This document shows, in pieces, positions 1 through 9,363 of a stretch of 64,000 nucleotides of DNA; positions within the stretch are counted from its first letter, which is position 1, and the number at the start of each line of letters is the position of its first letter. The stretch is from SZUA-430 sp964561925. Its GTDB lineage: Bacteria > Pseudomonadota > Alphaproteobacteria > Micropepsales > Micropepsaceae. A program made the translations under genes and the position numbers. The notes under the pieces were generated by a model that ran no database searches, had not been told where the DNA came from, and saw only the letters and a program-made list of their open reading frames with translations. Location of the stretch: NCBI GenBank assembly GCA_964561925.1, contig CAZLRW010000007.1, positions 15,726 to 79,725 on the forward strand, written 5' to 3'.

Positions 1-653
1 GCGGTCGAGAGCGCCCGGCAAGCATTGAAGCCGGCGATTCCGAGGCGCGAGATTGCGGCCTCAGCACCACCCGCCATCATCACGTCGGCGTCGTCGAGTG
101 CGATCATGCGCGCGGCGTCGCCGATCGCGTGCGCGCCGGTCGAACAGGCGGTCACGACCGCGTGGTTCGGTCCCTTGAGCCCAAAGCGGATCGACGCCTG
201 GCCGGAAACGAGATTGATGAGGCGACCGGTGATGAAGAACGGGCTGATCTTGCGCGGGCCCTTCTCGTGCAGCGTCACCGCCGCGTCCGCGATACCCGGA
301 AGACCGCCGATGCCGGACCCGATCAGCACACCGGCCCGGCACTTCTTCTCTTCGGTGTCGAGAACAAGGCCCGAATCCGTGAACGCCTGCTGCGCGGCCG
401 TGAGGCCGAAGATGATGAAGTCGTCGACCCGGCGCTGTTCCTTGGAATCGACCCAGTGATCCGCGTTGAACGTGCCCTCGCTGCCATCGCCGCGCGGCAC
501 GTTGGCCGCGATCTTGGTAGGCATGTCCGAGACATCGAAGTGCGTGATCTTGCGCGCGCCCGACTGGCCGGCGATCAGCCGCGACCACGTTTCCTCAACG
601 CCGCAAGCCAGCGGCGTGACCAGACCCAACCCCGTTACGACGACCCGCCGCAT
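1..653 (-). CDS. fabF: Beta-ketoacyl-ACP synthase II, N-terminal part (truncated by window edge)
   Basis: Catalyses condensation of malonyl-ACP with acyl-ACP in type II fatty-acid elongation in the cytoplasm. The minus-strand reading starts with MRRVVVTGLGLVTPLACGVE at 651-653 and runs off the left edge. About 217 residues are visible, including the thiolase-fold nucleophile motif HAVVTACSTGAHAIG with the catalytic Cys; the His residues of the active site lie outside the window. It sits directly downstream of acpP, 37 bp after that stop, as expected for a fabD-fabG-acpP-fabF cluster. Family assignment is secure; FabF rather than FabB rests on the acpP neighbour and the N-terminal sequence. 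Confidence 0.95.
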   Translation of the reverse strand, partial: MRRVVVTGLGLVTPLACGVEETWSRLIAGQSGARKITHFDVSDMPTKIAANVPRGDGSEGTFNADHWVDSKEQRRVDDFIIFGLTAAQQAFTDSGLVLDTEEKKCRAGVLIGSGIGGLPGIADAAVTLHEKGPRKISPFFITGRLINLVSGQASIRFGLKGPNHAVVTACSTGAHAIGDAARMIALDDADVMMAGGAEAAISRLGIAGFNACRALST

Positions 654-690
654 TGTCACCCTAAGGCTGCTTCACGAGCCGGACGGCGCC

Positions 691-930
691 TTAGCCGGCA
701 GCTTTTTCCTTGATGAACTTCACCGCGTCGCCGACCGTCACGATGGATTCGGCCGCATCGTCCGGAATCTCGACGTTGAATTCCTCTTCGAACGCCATCA
801 CGAGTTCGACGGTGTCGAGACTGTCCGCGCCCAGATCGTCGATGAAGCTGGCGTTCTCGGTGACTTTCTCAGCTTCGACGTTCAAATGTTCGACGACGAT
901 CTTCTTCACGCGGTCCGCGATATCGCTCAT
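691..930 (-). CDS. acpP: Acyl carrier protein
   Basis: 79-residue acidic carrier that holds growing acyl chains on a phosphopantetheine arm. The attachment motif GADSLDTVE is present, with Ser37 as the modified residue. The start at 930 was chosen because MSDIADRVKKIVVEHL is the canonical N-terminus and an AAGGAACG ribosome-binding site precedes it; a longer in-frame reading reaching 1077 would add 49 residues that look like non-coding leader. The 143-bp gap to fabG is the widest in the cluster, so acpP probably has its own promoter, as is common. Confidence 0.97.
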   Translation of the reverse strand: MSDIADRVKKIVVEHLNVEAEKVTENASFIDDLGADSLDTVELVMAFEEEFNVEIPDDAAESIVTVGDAVKFIKEKAAG

Positions 931-1073
931 TTTTCGTTCCTTGAAAGAGACAATTAGGCCGGTCTGGGTACCCCATAAGGCCAATTGGAGAATCCGGACC
1001 TTGAGGGAATTTGGCGGTTCGTAACATACCTCCCGCGCGATTGCCAACTGTCGCAGGGGAAGGGTTAAGCCCT

Positions 1074-1811
1074 TCAAATCATGGCCATTCCGCCGTTCAC
1101 ATGCAGCGTTTGGCCGGTGATGTAGGCAGCTTCTTCGCTCGCAAGATAGGCGACCGCAGCGGCAATGTCCTTGCCCGAACCCAAACGGCCCGCCGGAATC
1201 TTCGCCATGATAGCATCGCGCTGCTGATCGTTCAGCGCATCCGTCATCGGCGATTTGATCATGCCCGGCGCCACGCAGTTGACCGTGATGTTGCGCGAGG
1301 CGATCTCCTGCGCCAGCGACTTCGTCATGCCGATCAGGCCCGCTTTCGTCGCCGCATAGTTGCCCTGCCCCGGATTGCCGGTGACGCCGACGACGGAGGT
1401 GATCGAGACGATGCGGCCCCAGCGCTTCTTCATCATCGGCCGAAGCACCGCGCGCGCCAGACGGAACGTCGCCGTCAGATTCACGCGGATCACCTCATCC
1501 CATTCTTCGTCCTTCATGCGCATGAATAGGTTGTCGCGCGTGATCCCCGCGTTCGACACCAAGATGTCGAGCCCGCCCATCAGCCCCTCGGCCGTCTTCG
1601 GCAAGTCGTCGACCTGCGCCGCGTCGCCCAGATTGCAGATCGCAATGTGGGCGCGGTCGCCCAGTTCCGTCTTCAGCGCCTCGAGCGCGTCGCGCCGCGT
1701 TCCCGAAAGCGTCACGGTGGCACCCTGCCGGTGCAGCGCGCGCGCGATGTCGCTGCCGATGCCGCCGCTTGCGCCGGTGACCAGCGCCGTCTTTCCGTTG
1801 AGGCCGAACAT
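1074..1811 (-). CDS. fabG: 3-oxoacyl-ACP reductase
   Basis: 245-residue short-chain dehydrogenase reducing 3-oxoacyl-ACP with NADPH. Visible signatures are the Rossmann TGASGGIG motif near residue 12, the NAG motif (SNAG, near 88), catalytic Ser in SITSVVG and the YxxxK pair in NYAATKAG. Length fits FabG. Its start lies 16 bp after the fabD stop, implying cotranscription with fabD. SDR enzymes can be hard to assign, but the fab context makes this secure. Confidence 0.96.
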   Translation of the reverse strand: MFGLNGKTALVTGASGGIGSDIARALHRQGATVTLSGTRRDALEALKTELGDRAHIAICNLGDAAQVDDLPKTAEGLMGGLDILVSNAGITRDNLFMRMKDEEWDEVIRVNLTATFRLARAVLRPMMKKRWGRIVSITSVVGVTGNPGQGNYAATKAGLIGMTKSLAQEIASRNITVNCVAPGMIKSPMTDALNDQQRDAIMAKIPAGRLGSGKDIAAAVAYLASEEAAYITGQTLHVNGGMAMI

Positions 1812-1827
1812 CGCCTTGTCCTTTCGC

Positions 1828-2772
1828 TTAGAGCGTCTTCACGAACGCTTCGATTTCCTGCGGCGTCTCGATCGCCGTCGCGGGCAGGTCCTTGTCGATG
1901 CGTTTGGCCATCGTGGTCAGCACCTTGCCCGCCCCCACCTCCACGACAGAGGTGATGCCGCGCTCGCGCAGACCCGCGATCGTCTCGCGCCAGCGCACCC
2001 GCCCGGTCACCTGTTCGACGAGAAGTTTGCGGATCGTATCCGGATCGCTCTCGGGCTTCACGCTGATGTTCGAAATCACCGGCACGCGCGGCGGCTTGAC
2101 GGCCGCCCGGCCGAGCGCCTCTTCCATTTCGCGCGCGGCCGGCACCATCAGCGGCGAGTGAAACGGCGCGCTGACGGGCAGCATCATCGCGCGCTTGACG
2201 CCCTTGGTTTTCGCGATCTCCGCCGCCCGCTCGATCGCCGCCTTGTGCCCTGAGATCACGACTTGACCCGGTGCGTTGTCGTTGGCGACGGTACAGACCT
2301 CGTTCCCCGACGATGCCTCTTTCGAAATCGCTTCGGCTTGATCGATCTCAGCGCCGAGCAGCGCCGCCATCGCGCCCTGCCCCACCGGCACCGCACGCTG
2401 CATCGCCTGGCCGCGCGTCTTCAGCAGCCGCGCCGCATCCGAGACCGAGAACGCGCCCGCGGCCGCCAGCGCCGAGTACTCGCCAAGCGAATGGCCGGCG
2501 ACGAGCGTGACATGCTTCGTCCAGTCGAACTTGCCCTCGCGCTCCAGCACGCGCATGACCGCGAGACTGACCGCCATCAGCGCGGGTTGCGTGTTCTCTG
2601 TAAGGGTCAAGTCGGCTTCCGGCCCCTGCCACATCAGCCGCGACAGCGGCTGCTTCAAGGCGTCGTCGACCTCTTCGAACAACTCGCGCGCGGCAGGAAA
2701 GACCTCGGCCAGTGCCTTGCCCATACCGACGGCTTGGCTGCCTTGTCCCGGAAACGTCAATGCGCGGCCCAT
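1828..2772 (-). CDS. fabD: Malonyl-CoA:ACP transacylase
   Basis: 314-residue enzyme that loads malonyl groups from CoA onto ACP. It shows the N-terminal FPGQGSQAVGMG motif, the nucleophile motif AGHSLGEYSALAAAG and the catalytic His in SAPFHSPLM. It leads the fabD-fabG-acpP-fabF series. The upstream gene on the same strand (a membrane polymerase/ligase, 2839-4278) ends 66 bp before it, so a shared transcript is possible. Confidence 0.96.
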   Translation of the reverse strand: MGRALTFPGQGSQAVGMGKALAEVFPAARELFEEVDDALKQPLSRLMWQGPEADLTLTENTQPALMAVSLAVMRVLEREGKFDWTKHVTLVAGHSLGEYSALAAAGAFSVSDAARLLKTRGQAMQRAVPVGQGAMAALLGAEIDQAEAISKEASSGNEVCTVANDNAPGQVVISGHKAAIERAAEIAKTKGVKRAMMLPVSAPFHSPLMVPAAREMEEALGRAAVKPPRVPVISNISVKPESDPDTIRKLLVEQVTGRVRWRETIAGLRERGITSVVEVGAGKVLTTMAKRIDKDLPATAIETPQEIEAFVKTL

Positions 2773-2838
2773 GTTCGACCCTTCGTTGCGGATTGGGCGC
2801 GCTTAGAAACCGCGGGGGTGGCGGGAGTCAAGGCGCCC

Positions 2839-4278
2839 CTAGCGAACCATGTCCATGTTCGTCCGCCAAGACTGCGCGGTGCCCAGTCCCAAAAGCGCCG
2901 CGTACGCGATGGCGACGGCTGGGACCTGCAGGCTGAAATCCACCGCTGCATGCACGCCGACGACGACCGACGCCGCAAACCCGACCGCCGGATAGACGCG
3001 GTCGCGCCGCCGCCGCAGACAGCCTGCAAAGCACATCCCGGCAAGCAGGATCGGGCTTGCGATGAACGCGGCGCCCGCCGGCAAGCCGAGATCGGCGAGC
3101 GTTTCAAGCAGATCGTTGTGCGCCTCGTCCACGTAGCCCACGACCGAACCATCGGCGAAAAACGGGTAGTAACGCTCATAAGCGCCGAACCCGTGGCCCG
3201 TCAGCGGCGCTGCCGCGATCGCTTCGATCGTCGACTGCGCCAGTGCCGCGCGCGCGCTGTCGTTCACACCCTCCGCCCCGACGCGGCCGAAAAGCGGATC
3301 GGCGCTGAGCGCGGCGGCGACACCCAGCACGGCGACCAGAAGCGCAGCCATCGCGCGCTGACCCGATTCCTCGCCGCTGTTCCACCGCTTGCCGACGCCG
3401 AGCGCCACGATAAGCGCGACGGTACCGATCAAGAATGCGATCACGCCGCCACGCGACTGCGTGAACAGCAGCGCCGAGAGCACGACGACGGCCGCCGCAA
3501 ACAACAGCGCATTCTTGCCGGTCAGCGCTGTCGCCATCGTGCGGGCGAGCACCTTACCCCCGCGATCCCACACCACGGACTGCCGCAGCGTCTCGACGAA
3601 GAGGCCTAGCCCCGCAAGCGCCCCCAGCGCCAGGAACGTCGCGAAGTGGTTCGGATTGATGAAGGGTCCAGCCATGCGTCCGGACTCGGGCTTCGCATCG
3701 GGCATCAGCCACGACTGGAAGTCGAACTGCGAATGAAAGCTCGCGATCGCACCCAACGCATAGACGAACGCGATCACGACGAAGCCGCCGAGCAACATGC
3801 CGGCCCGCGCGCGGTCGCGGCCGAGTTCGAAGGCTATCACGAACGCGGCGATGCTGAGGCCCGCCGCGAAGATTCCCTGACGCGTCAGCTCCGGGTCGAC
3901 GGAAACGAACGCCCCAGCCCCGAACCCAAGCGCGTTCGACGTCATCTGCCATACCGGATGCGCGAGCCATTTGAGGTCGACGGCTTGGCTCAACAGCGAC
4001 AGATCGAGCGACTGAAACGCCGCCCATCCCATCGCCCCGAACATCAAAAGTGCGGGCCAGGTCAGCCGCCGGGTCAACGGCGTCGCGAGCGCGACACCCG
4101 TCATCGCAGCACCCGCCCAAGCGAAGAGAATGGCGCCGAGCCCAAGCCCCAACACCAACTCCGCCCACGGCCGGTTCGATCCATAGGGGAACGGCGCCCA
4201 GGCGAGTACGATCAAGAAGCCCGCAAGCAGTACCGTTTCCGGCCGCGGCAGCTCTACGCGGTCGTCGTCCTCGTCCAT
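2839..4278 (-). CDS. O-antigen ligase/polymerase family membrane protein
   Basis: 479-residue polytopic inner-membrane protein with about a dozen hydrophobic segments. A long periplasmic region near residues 350-400 carries the Wzy_C-type pattern: GHGFGAYERYYPFF followed by EAHNDLLETLADLGLPAG, whose His is the conserved residue of the O-antigen ligase family. It probably joins or polymerises lipid-linked glycans at the periplasmic face. It lies divergent from a nucleotide-sugar dehydrogenase, 96 bp away, and upstream of fabD. Whether it is WaaL-like, Wzy-like or a protein glycosylation ligase cannot be told from sequence alone. Confidence 0.8.
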   Translation of the reverse strand: MDEDDDRVELPRPETVLLAGFLIVLAWAPFPYGSNRPWAELVLGLGLGAILFAWAGAAMTGVALATPLTRRLTWPALLMFGAMGWAAFQSLDLSLLSQAVDLKWLAHPVWQMTSNALGFGAGAFVSVDPELTRQGIFAAGLSIAAFVIAFELGRDRARAGMLLGGFVVIAFVYALGAIASFHSQFDFQSWLMPDAKPESGRMAGPFINPNHFATFLALGALAGLGLFVETLRQSVVWDRGGKVLARTMATALTGKNALLFAAAVVVLSALLFTQSRGGVIAFLIGTVALIVALGVGKRWNSGEESGQRAMAALLVAVLGVAAALSADPLFGRVGAEGVNDSARAALAQSTIEAIAAAPLTGHGFGAYERYYPFFADGSVVGYVDEAHNDLLETLADLGLPAGAAFIASPILLAGMCFAGCLRRRRDRVYPAVGFAASVVVGVHAAVDFSLQVPAVAIAYAALLGLGTAQSWRTNMDMVR

Positions 4279-4374
4279 GTGTTAACCGCCCCGCTTGCCT
4301 TGACAGAGGGGGGCGCCGGCGTCCCTATGCGCGCCCAACGAAGCGGTTGCGCGACCAACAACGGACCACACGGG

Positions 4375-5652
4375 ATGAGCGAGCGGATTGCGGTCATCGG
4401 CCTCGGCTACGTGGGGCTGCCCGTCGCGCTTGGGTTTGCGGCGAAGTTCCCCGGCACGATCGGCTTCGATATCGATCAAGCGCGCGTCGAGGCGCTCGCC
4501 CGCGGCGAAGATTGGACCGGCGAAACCTCGCGCGAGGAACTCAAAGCCGTTCAACTCAACTTCACGCATCGCGAGGACGACCTCAAAGGCGCGGATGTCT
4601 TCATCGTTTGCGTGCCGACCCCGATCGACGATCAGAAACGGCCCGATCTTCGCCCGCTCCGCAGCGCTTCCGAAACCGTGGGGCGCGCGCTCAAGCGCGG
4701 CACCATCGTTTGCTACGAATCGACCGTCTATCCCGGTCTAACAGAAGACTTTTGCGGACCGATACTCGCGCAGGTTTCGGGCCTGAGCCAAGGTTCGGAT
4801 TTCAGGCTGGGCTATTCGCCGGAGCGTATCAACCCTGGGGACAAAGAACATACCCTCGAGCGGATCGTCAAAGTCGTTGCAGGTGAAGACAAGGCGACCG
4901 CCGCAACTCTGGCGCGACTCTACGGTGAGATCGTGCAGGCCGGCATTCACGTCGCCCCGTCGATCAAGGTCGCGGAAGCTGCGAAGGTGCTCGAGAACAC
5001 CCAGCGCGATTTGAACATCGCGCTGATGAACGAACTCGCGCTGATCTGCGACCGGCTCGACATCCGCACGATGGATGTGTTGAAGGCGGCGCGCACGAAG
5101 TGGAACTTCTTACCGTTTTCGCCCGGCCTTGTCGGCGGGCACTGCATCGGCGTCGATCCCTATTACCTGACCACGAAGGCGGAGACGTTGGGCTATCACC
5201 CCGACGTCATTTTGGCGGGCCGGCGCATCAATGACGGTGTCGGTGCGTTCATCGCCCAGCGCCTCGTGCGCTTCTTGAGCCGCAATGCGACGCCGCTGAG
5301 CGACGCACGGGTCGCGATCTTGGGCCTCACATTCAAGGAAAACGTTTCCGATACGCGCAACAGCCGCGTGCCCGATATCGTGCGCGAGCTTGAGAACTTC
5401 GGCGTCAAAGCGACGGTCAGCGATCCCAAGGCGCGGGCGGAAGATGCCGTGCACGAATACGGCATCGCGCTCACCGACATCGCGCAGGTCAAGAACCAGG
5501 ACGCGCTTGTCCTCGCGGTGCCGCACCGCGAGTATCTCGCCGCACCGGCAAAGTTGTTCGAACGGTTGAAGCCGCAAGGCGTGCTGATCGACGTGAAGTC
5601 GGTCATCGATCCCGCTACGGTGCCCAAGGGTGTGACGTATTGGAGCCTCTGA
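4375..5652 (+). CDS. UDP-sugar 6-dehydrogenase (TviB/WbpA-like)
   Basis: 425-residue cytosolic NAD-dependent enzyme that oxidises the C6 hydroxyl of a UDP-sugar to a uronic acid. N-terminal Rossmann motif GLGYVGLPVALGF, central dimerisation domain with ENTQRDLNIALMNELALI, catalytic Cys in GGHCIGVDPYYL and C-terminal domain beginning AILGLTFKENVSDTRNS. The start at 4375 gives the canonical N-terminus MSERIAVIGLGYVG. The KTKWNFLPFSPGL-type region resembles UDP-GlcNAc/GalNAc dehydrogenases (TviB/WbpA) more than UDP-glucose dehydrogenase, but substrate choice is an inference. It probably feeds a surface polysaccharide. Confidence 0.88.
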   Translation: MSERIAVIGLGYVGLPVALGFAAKFPGTIGFDIDQARVEALARGEDWTGETSREELKAVQLNFTHREDDLKGADVFIVCVPTPIDDQKRPDLRPLRSASETVGRALKRGTIVCYESTVYPGLTEDFCGPILAQVSGLSQGSDFRLGYSPERINPGDKEHTLERIVKVVAGEDKATAATLARLYGEIVQAGIHVAPSIKVAEAAKVLENTQRDLNIALMNELALICDRLDIRTMDVLKAARTKWNFLPFSPGLVGGHCIGVDPYYLTTKAETLGYHPDVILAGRRINDGVGAFIAQRLVRFLSRNATPLSDARVAILGLTFKENVSDTRNSRVPDIVRELENFGVKATVSDPKARAEDAVHEYGIALTDIAQVKNQDALVLAVPHREYLAAPAKLFERLKPQGVLIDVKSVIDPATVPKGVTYWSL

Positions 5653-5733
5653 GGGCCGCCTTAACGCTACGCGCGCATTGAAATCGCCGGTCGGGCCGCC
5701 ATACTCCCCTGACTATCCGGGGGAGTTCCAAGA

Positions 5734-7251
5734 ATGGCCGAGGCTAAAGCGCGTTTGGGCTGGGGTGCGCGGGTGCTCAACGCGATCGAATGGGCGGGCA
5801 ACAAGCTGCCCGATCCGGTGACGCTGTTCGTCATGGCGATTTTCGCCGTCATCGGCCTCTCCTGGTACTACGCCGCGACCGGGCTCAGCGTCATTCATCC
5901 CGGCACCGGCAAGGAAGTCGTCGCGGTCAGCCTGCTCGACGTGGAGCAGGTGCGCAGGCTCTTCATCGACATGACGAAGGTGTTCGCGGAGTTTCCGCCG
6001 CTCGCCCTCGTGCTCGTGATGATGATCGGCGTCGGCGTGGCGGAGCGCTCCGGCCTCATCGCCGCGGCGCTGCGCGGCGTGGTGCGGGCGACACCGGCCT
6101 CGCTCTTGACCGGCGCGATCGTGTTCGCGGGCGTGATGTCTTCGCTGGCGGCGGACGCGGGCTATGTCGTCCTGGTGCCGCTTGCGGCCGCGATCTACGC
6201 GGCGTCGGGCCGCCATCCACTCGCGGGTCTCGCCGCGGCGTTTGCAGGCGTCGCCGGCGGGTTTTCTGCGAACCTTCTCGTGACGCCGCTGGACCCGCTT
6301 CTCGCCGGCCTCACGCAAGCCGCGGCGCAGATCATCGAGCCTACGCGCGAGGTCAAGGCGACCGCAAACTATTTCATGATGATCGCGCTGGTGCCGTTGT
6401 TCACGGCGGTCGGCTGGTGGGTCACGGACCGCATCGTCGAGCCGCGGCTGACCGGGCATACGCCGTGGCAGCTGCCGGGCGGCGCGCACACGCATGAACT
6501 CAGCGACCTCGAGAAGAAGCGAGAGCGGCGGGGCTTGTGGCTGGCGGGCTTGGTCGCGCTCGTACTGATCGGCGTGTTCACGTGGCTGAGTTCGGGGCCC
6601 GGCATGCCGTTCCGCGGCGACGACGGATCGATCGATCCGCTGCTGCGCTCGCTGGTCGCGATCCTATTCGTGTCGTTCCTGTTGTGCGGCCTCGCCTACG
6701 GCATTGGTGCGGCGACGATCGCCAGCGACAAGGACGCGGTGAAGATGATGAACGCCGCACTCGGCGAGATGGGCGGCTATATCGTGCTCGCGTTCTTCGC
6801 GGCGGTGTTCATCGCGCTCTTCAACTGGTCGAACCTCGGCGTCATCATGTCGGTGAACGGCGCGGAAGGTTTGAAGAGCATGGGCTTCGTCGGGCTGCCG
6901 CTGATGGTTGCGATCATCTTCGTGGCGGCGGGGATCAACATCTTCATCGGCTCGGCGTCGGCGAAGTGGGCGATCCTGGCGCCCGTGCTGGTGCCGATGC
7001 TGATGCAGCTTGGCATTTCGCCGGAGTGGACGCAGGCCGCCTACCGGCTCGGCGACTCGATGACGAACCCGATCACGCCGCTGCTCGCCTACTTCCCGCT
7101 GATCCTGATCACGGCGCAGCGCTATGTGCCGAACGCCGGCATCGGCTCGATGGTGGCGCTGATGCTGCCCTATTCGATCTGGTTCGGCATCTCGTCGACG
7201 GCGCTGTTCGCCGCCTGGTTCGCCTTGGAGATTCCGTTGGGACCGGGGTAG
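5734..7251 (+). CDS. AbgT family transporter
   Basis: 505-residue inner-membrane protein with 11-13 hydrophobic segments. The N-terminal region NAIEWAGNKLPDPVTLFVM and the C-terminal GDSMTNPITPLLAYFPLIL are typical of the AbgT family, whose members import p-aminobenzoyl-glutamate or export sulfonamide-type compounds. A GGGGGAG ribosome-binding site precedes the ATG. It stands alone on the plus strand with a small membrane protein 27 bp downstream. Transport direction and substrate cannot be inferred. Confidence 0.85.
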   Translation: MAEAKARLGWGARVLNAIEWAGNKLPDPVTLFVMAIFAVIGLSWYYAATGLSVIHPGTGKEVVAVSLLDVEQVRRLFIDMTKVFAEFPPLALVLVMMIGVGVAERSGLIAAALRGVVRATPASLLTGAIVFAGVMSSLAADAGYVVLVPLAAAIYAASGRHPLAGLAAAFAGVAGGFSANLLVTPLDPLLAGLTQAAAQIIEPTREVKATANYFMMIALVPLFTAVGWWVTDRIVEPRLTGHTPWQLPGGAHTHELSDLEKKRERRGLWLAGLVALVLIGVFTWLSSGPGMPFRGDDGSIDPLLRSLVAILFVSFLLCGLAYGIGAATIASDKDAVKMMNAALGEMGGYIVLAFFAAVFIALFNWSNLGVIMSVNGAEGLKSMGFVGLPLMVAIIFVAAGINIFIGSASAKWAILAPVLVPMLMQLGISPEWTQAAYRLGDSMTNPITPLLAYFPLILITAQRYVPNAGIGSMVALMLPYSIWFGISSTALFAAWFALEIPLGPG

Positions 7252-7278
7252 CGCAGCCGGCGCGCGGAGGCGTTTGAC

Positions 7279-7782
7279 ATGGACATAGGCCCAGGCCTCG
7301 ACGCGTTCACCGGAAACGTCTTGACCTTGATGAATGTGCCTCCACCGGAACCGGCGACCGCCCCCAACGGTCTGCAGGGACTCTCTGATGGTCTGTTTCA
7401 GCTGTCAGAACGAATTCAACTCTTATTTCGAACCATGATCGTGTCGGCGCCGGCGATTGCCAGCATGATCTTGTTGTGGGCGGGTTTGCGTTGGCCCGCG
7501 TTCGGCCGATCGCCGCGTTGGAACACGATCGCTGCAATTCCGTTGGCGATCGCGTCGTCGCTCGTCGTGCCGTTCTTGGTGAGCACACTCGGCGATGTCG
7601 AGACCAGCCGCGATATACACCTTGGTCTCTACGCATCGTATGGCTTGGTGGCTGTCGCGCTTACCTTTCAGTTGGTGGCGCGCGGTTCGTTTTCACTCGG
7701 CCGCGCGGCTGGCATTGCCGTTGCCGCAATGACTGTGCCCACGATTCTGCTTGTCGACCGGTATTGGCAGAGTTCTTCCTGA
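7279..7782 (+). CDS. Hypothetical membrane protein
   Basis: 167 residues with a roughly 55-residue soluble N-terminus followed by four hydrophobic segments (about 52-68, 81-100, 113-130 and 139-158). No family is recognised. It follows the AbgT transporter by 27 bp with a GGAGGCG ribosome-binding site, so it may share that transcript. Its codon usage is slightly less GC-rich than its neighbours. It converges on the epimerase gene, leaving only 7 bp between stops. Confidence 0.6.
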   Translation: MDIGPGLDAFTGNVLTLMNVPPPEPATAPNGLQGLSDGLFQLSERIQLLFRTMIVSAPAIASMILLWAGLRWPAFGRSPRWNTIAAIPLAIASSLVVPFLVSTLGDVETSRDIHLGLYASYGLVAVALTFQLVARGSFSLGRAAGIAVAAMTVPTILLVDRYWQSSS

Positions 7783-7789
7783 GCGGGCG

Positions 7790-8734
7790 TCAGCCCGCAC
7801 CCTTCCGTCTTTCGAACGCGATCGTGGCGGCGAGGCCTTGCTCGAACGGCGTGGCGTCGCTCCAGAACCGCTTGGCGAATTTCGACGCGTCAACGACATA
7901 GGGCCGGTCCCACTGAAAGCGCATTTCGGCGAGTTCGCGCACTTCCGGCACGAAGAGACCGACGATCGGCGCGAGGAAGCCCGGCAACACGGAGATACGC
8001 GGCGCAGCACCGATTTGCGCCGCCGCGATCGTCATCAGCTCACGCAGCGTCTTTGTCGGCGCGTTGGGCACATGCCAAGCTTGGCCGTACGCGTCGTCCG
8101 GCGCGTCGATCAACGTGACGAGCGCGCGGGCAAAGTCCGGCACGTAAGTGAAGTCGTGCGGCTGATCCGGCGGATAGGGGGCGAGCGCGCTCTTGCCCGC
8201 CACCAATCGTCCGACGCCTTGCGTCGAGAGAACGGAGGTCGGCACGTCGGGGCCATAGAAGTCGGACGCACGCACGGCGACGGCGCGCACGCGGCCGGCC
8301 GCATGCGCCTCTTGCCAAAGACGCGTGATCTCCGCGCGCACGCGTGGCTTCGCGCCGTAACTCGTCAGCGGCATGCTTTCCACGAGCGGCTGCGTCTGCG
8401 GACCGTACATGTAGAGATTGTCGGCAAAGACGAAACGCGCACCCGCCGCCGCGCTCGCGTTGAGCAGATTGCGCATCACGATCGGCCAGACGCGCGTGTA
8501 GACATGCGAGCGGTAGGGCACGCCGACCGTGCAGACCACGACGTGGGCGCCGGCGCACACGCGGGTTGCGGCATCGCCGTCTTCCAGGTTGGCCGTCACA
8601 AACGCACTGCCCGGCGGTTGGCCCGCGGGCCTATGGCGCTGCGCGATCGTCACGGCGTCGCCGCGCCCGACCAACAACGGCGCCAGCGCCCGTCCGACCG
8701 CGCCGTAGCCGGCAATAACGATCCGCTTGGCCAT
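7790..8734 (-). CDS. NAD(P)-dependent epimerase/reductase family protein
   Basis: 314-residue extended SDR/NmrA-like protein. The N-terminal dinucleotide-binding motif is IAGYGAVGRALAPLL. A FADNLYMYGP segment resembles the active-site strand of epimerases, but no clear YxxxK follows, so activity is uncertain. The start at 8734 (MAKRIVIAGYGAVG) is preceded by an AAGGA ribosome-binding site; an in-frame extension to 8782 adds 16 unlikely residues. Substrate unknown. Confidence 0.75.
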   Translation of the reverse strand: MAKRIVIAGYGAVGRALAPLLVGRGDAVTIAQRHRPAGQPPGSAFVTANLEDGDAATRVCAGAHVVVCTVGVPYRSHVYTRVWPIVMRNLLNASAAAGARFVFADNLYMYGPQTQPLVESMPLTSYGAKPRVRAEITRLWQEAHAAGRVRAVAVRASDFYGPDVPTSVLSTQGVGRLVAGKSALAPYPPDQPHDFTYVPDFARALVTLIDAPDDAYGQAWHVPNAPTKTLRELMTIAAAQIGAAPRISVLPGFLAPIVGLFVPEVRELAEMRFQWDRPYVVDASKFAKRFWSDATPFEQGLAATIAFERRKGAG

Positions 8735-8846
8735 CCCTTGTCCTTGCGCGCAGCTTTTGATGAGACTTGGGCGCGTTCCCATAGGAGATCAATGGCCCTG
8801 CGGCCTATTGAGTTCCGTCACAGAAGATTCAAAGCAAGGCTGACCG

Positions 8847-9359
8847 ATGCCCCTGCCCTACACGCTTCCACCGCTCGACCTGTCGGCGCCGCTCGACCGC
8901 CATCGCGCGCGGGTGAAGGCGGAGTGGATCGACGGCAACGGGCATATGAATGTCGGTTACTACGTCGTCGCATTCGATCAGGCGACCGACACGTTGTGTG
9001 AGCAGCTGGGCGTTTCGTGGGATTACACGCGCCGCAACCTGGGCATGATCTTCGTTCTCGAAGCCCACGTCACCTACGATCGCGAGCTTCTGCCGGAGGC
9101 GCCCTTTCGCGTGACGACGCAGATCCTGGACCACGACGCGAAGCGCCTGCACTGCTTCCATGAGATGTATCACGCTGAAGAGGGTTTCCTCGCGGCGACG
9201 AACGAGCTCATGATCATGCATGTCGACTTTCAATCGCGCCGCAGTGCTCCCTGGCCCGAAGAGACCGCCCAGCGTCTCGCTGCCATGGCCGAAGCGCACG
9301 CGAAGCTGCCGCGTCCGGCGAATGCCGGCCGCGTGATCGGCCTCAGAAAGCGGGATTGA
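8847..9359 (+). CDS. Hotdog-fold acyl-CoA thioesterase
   Basis: 170-residue single hotdog domain. The conserved segment WIDGNGHMNVGYYVVAFDQA carries the helix of the fold and the Asp/Asn region used by 4-hydroxybenzoyl-CoA-type thioesterases. The overall pattern resembles thioesterases found with carnitine dehydrogenase (betainyl-CoA thioesterase group), although no such dehydrogenase is nearby. It is a single gene that converges with the cupin dioxygenase gene (5 bp between stops). Substrate is an inference. Confidence 0.78.
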   Translation: MPLPYTLPPLDLSAPLDRHRARVKAEWIDGNGHMNVGYYVVAFDQATDTLCEQLGVSWDYTRRNLGMIFVLEAHVTYDRELLPEAPFRVTTQILDHDAKRLHCFHEMYHAEEGFLAATNELMIMHVDFQSRRSAPWPEETAQRLAAMAEAHAKLPRPANAGRVIGLRKRD

Positions 9360-9363
9360 CCTC

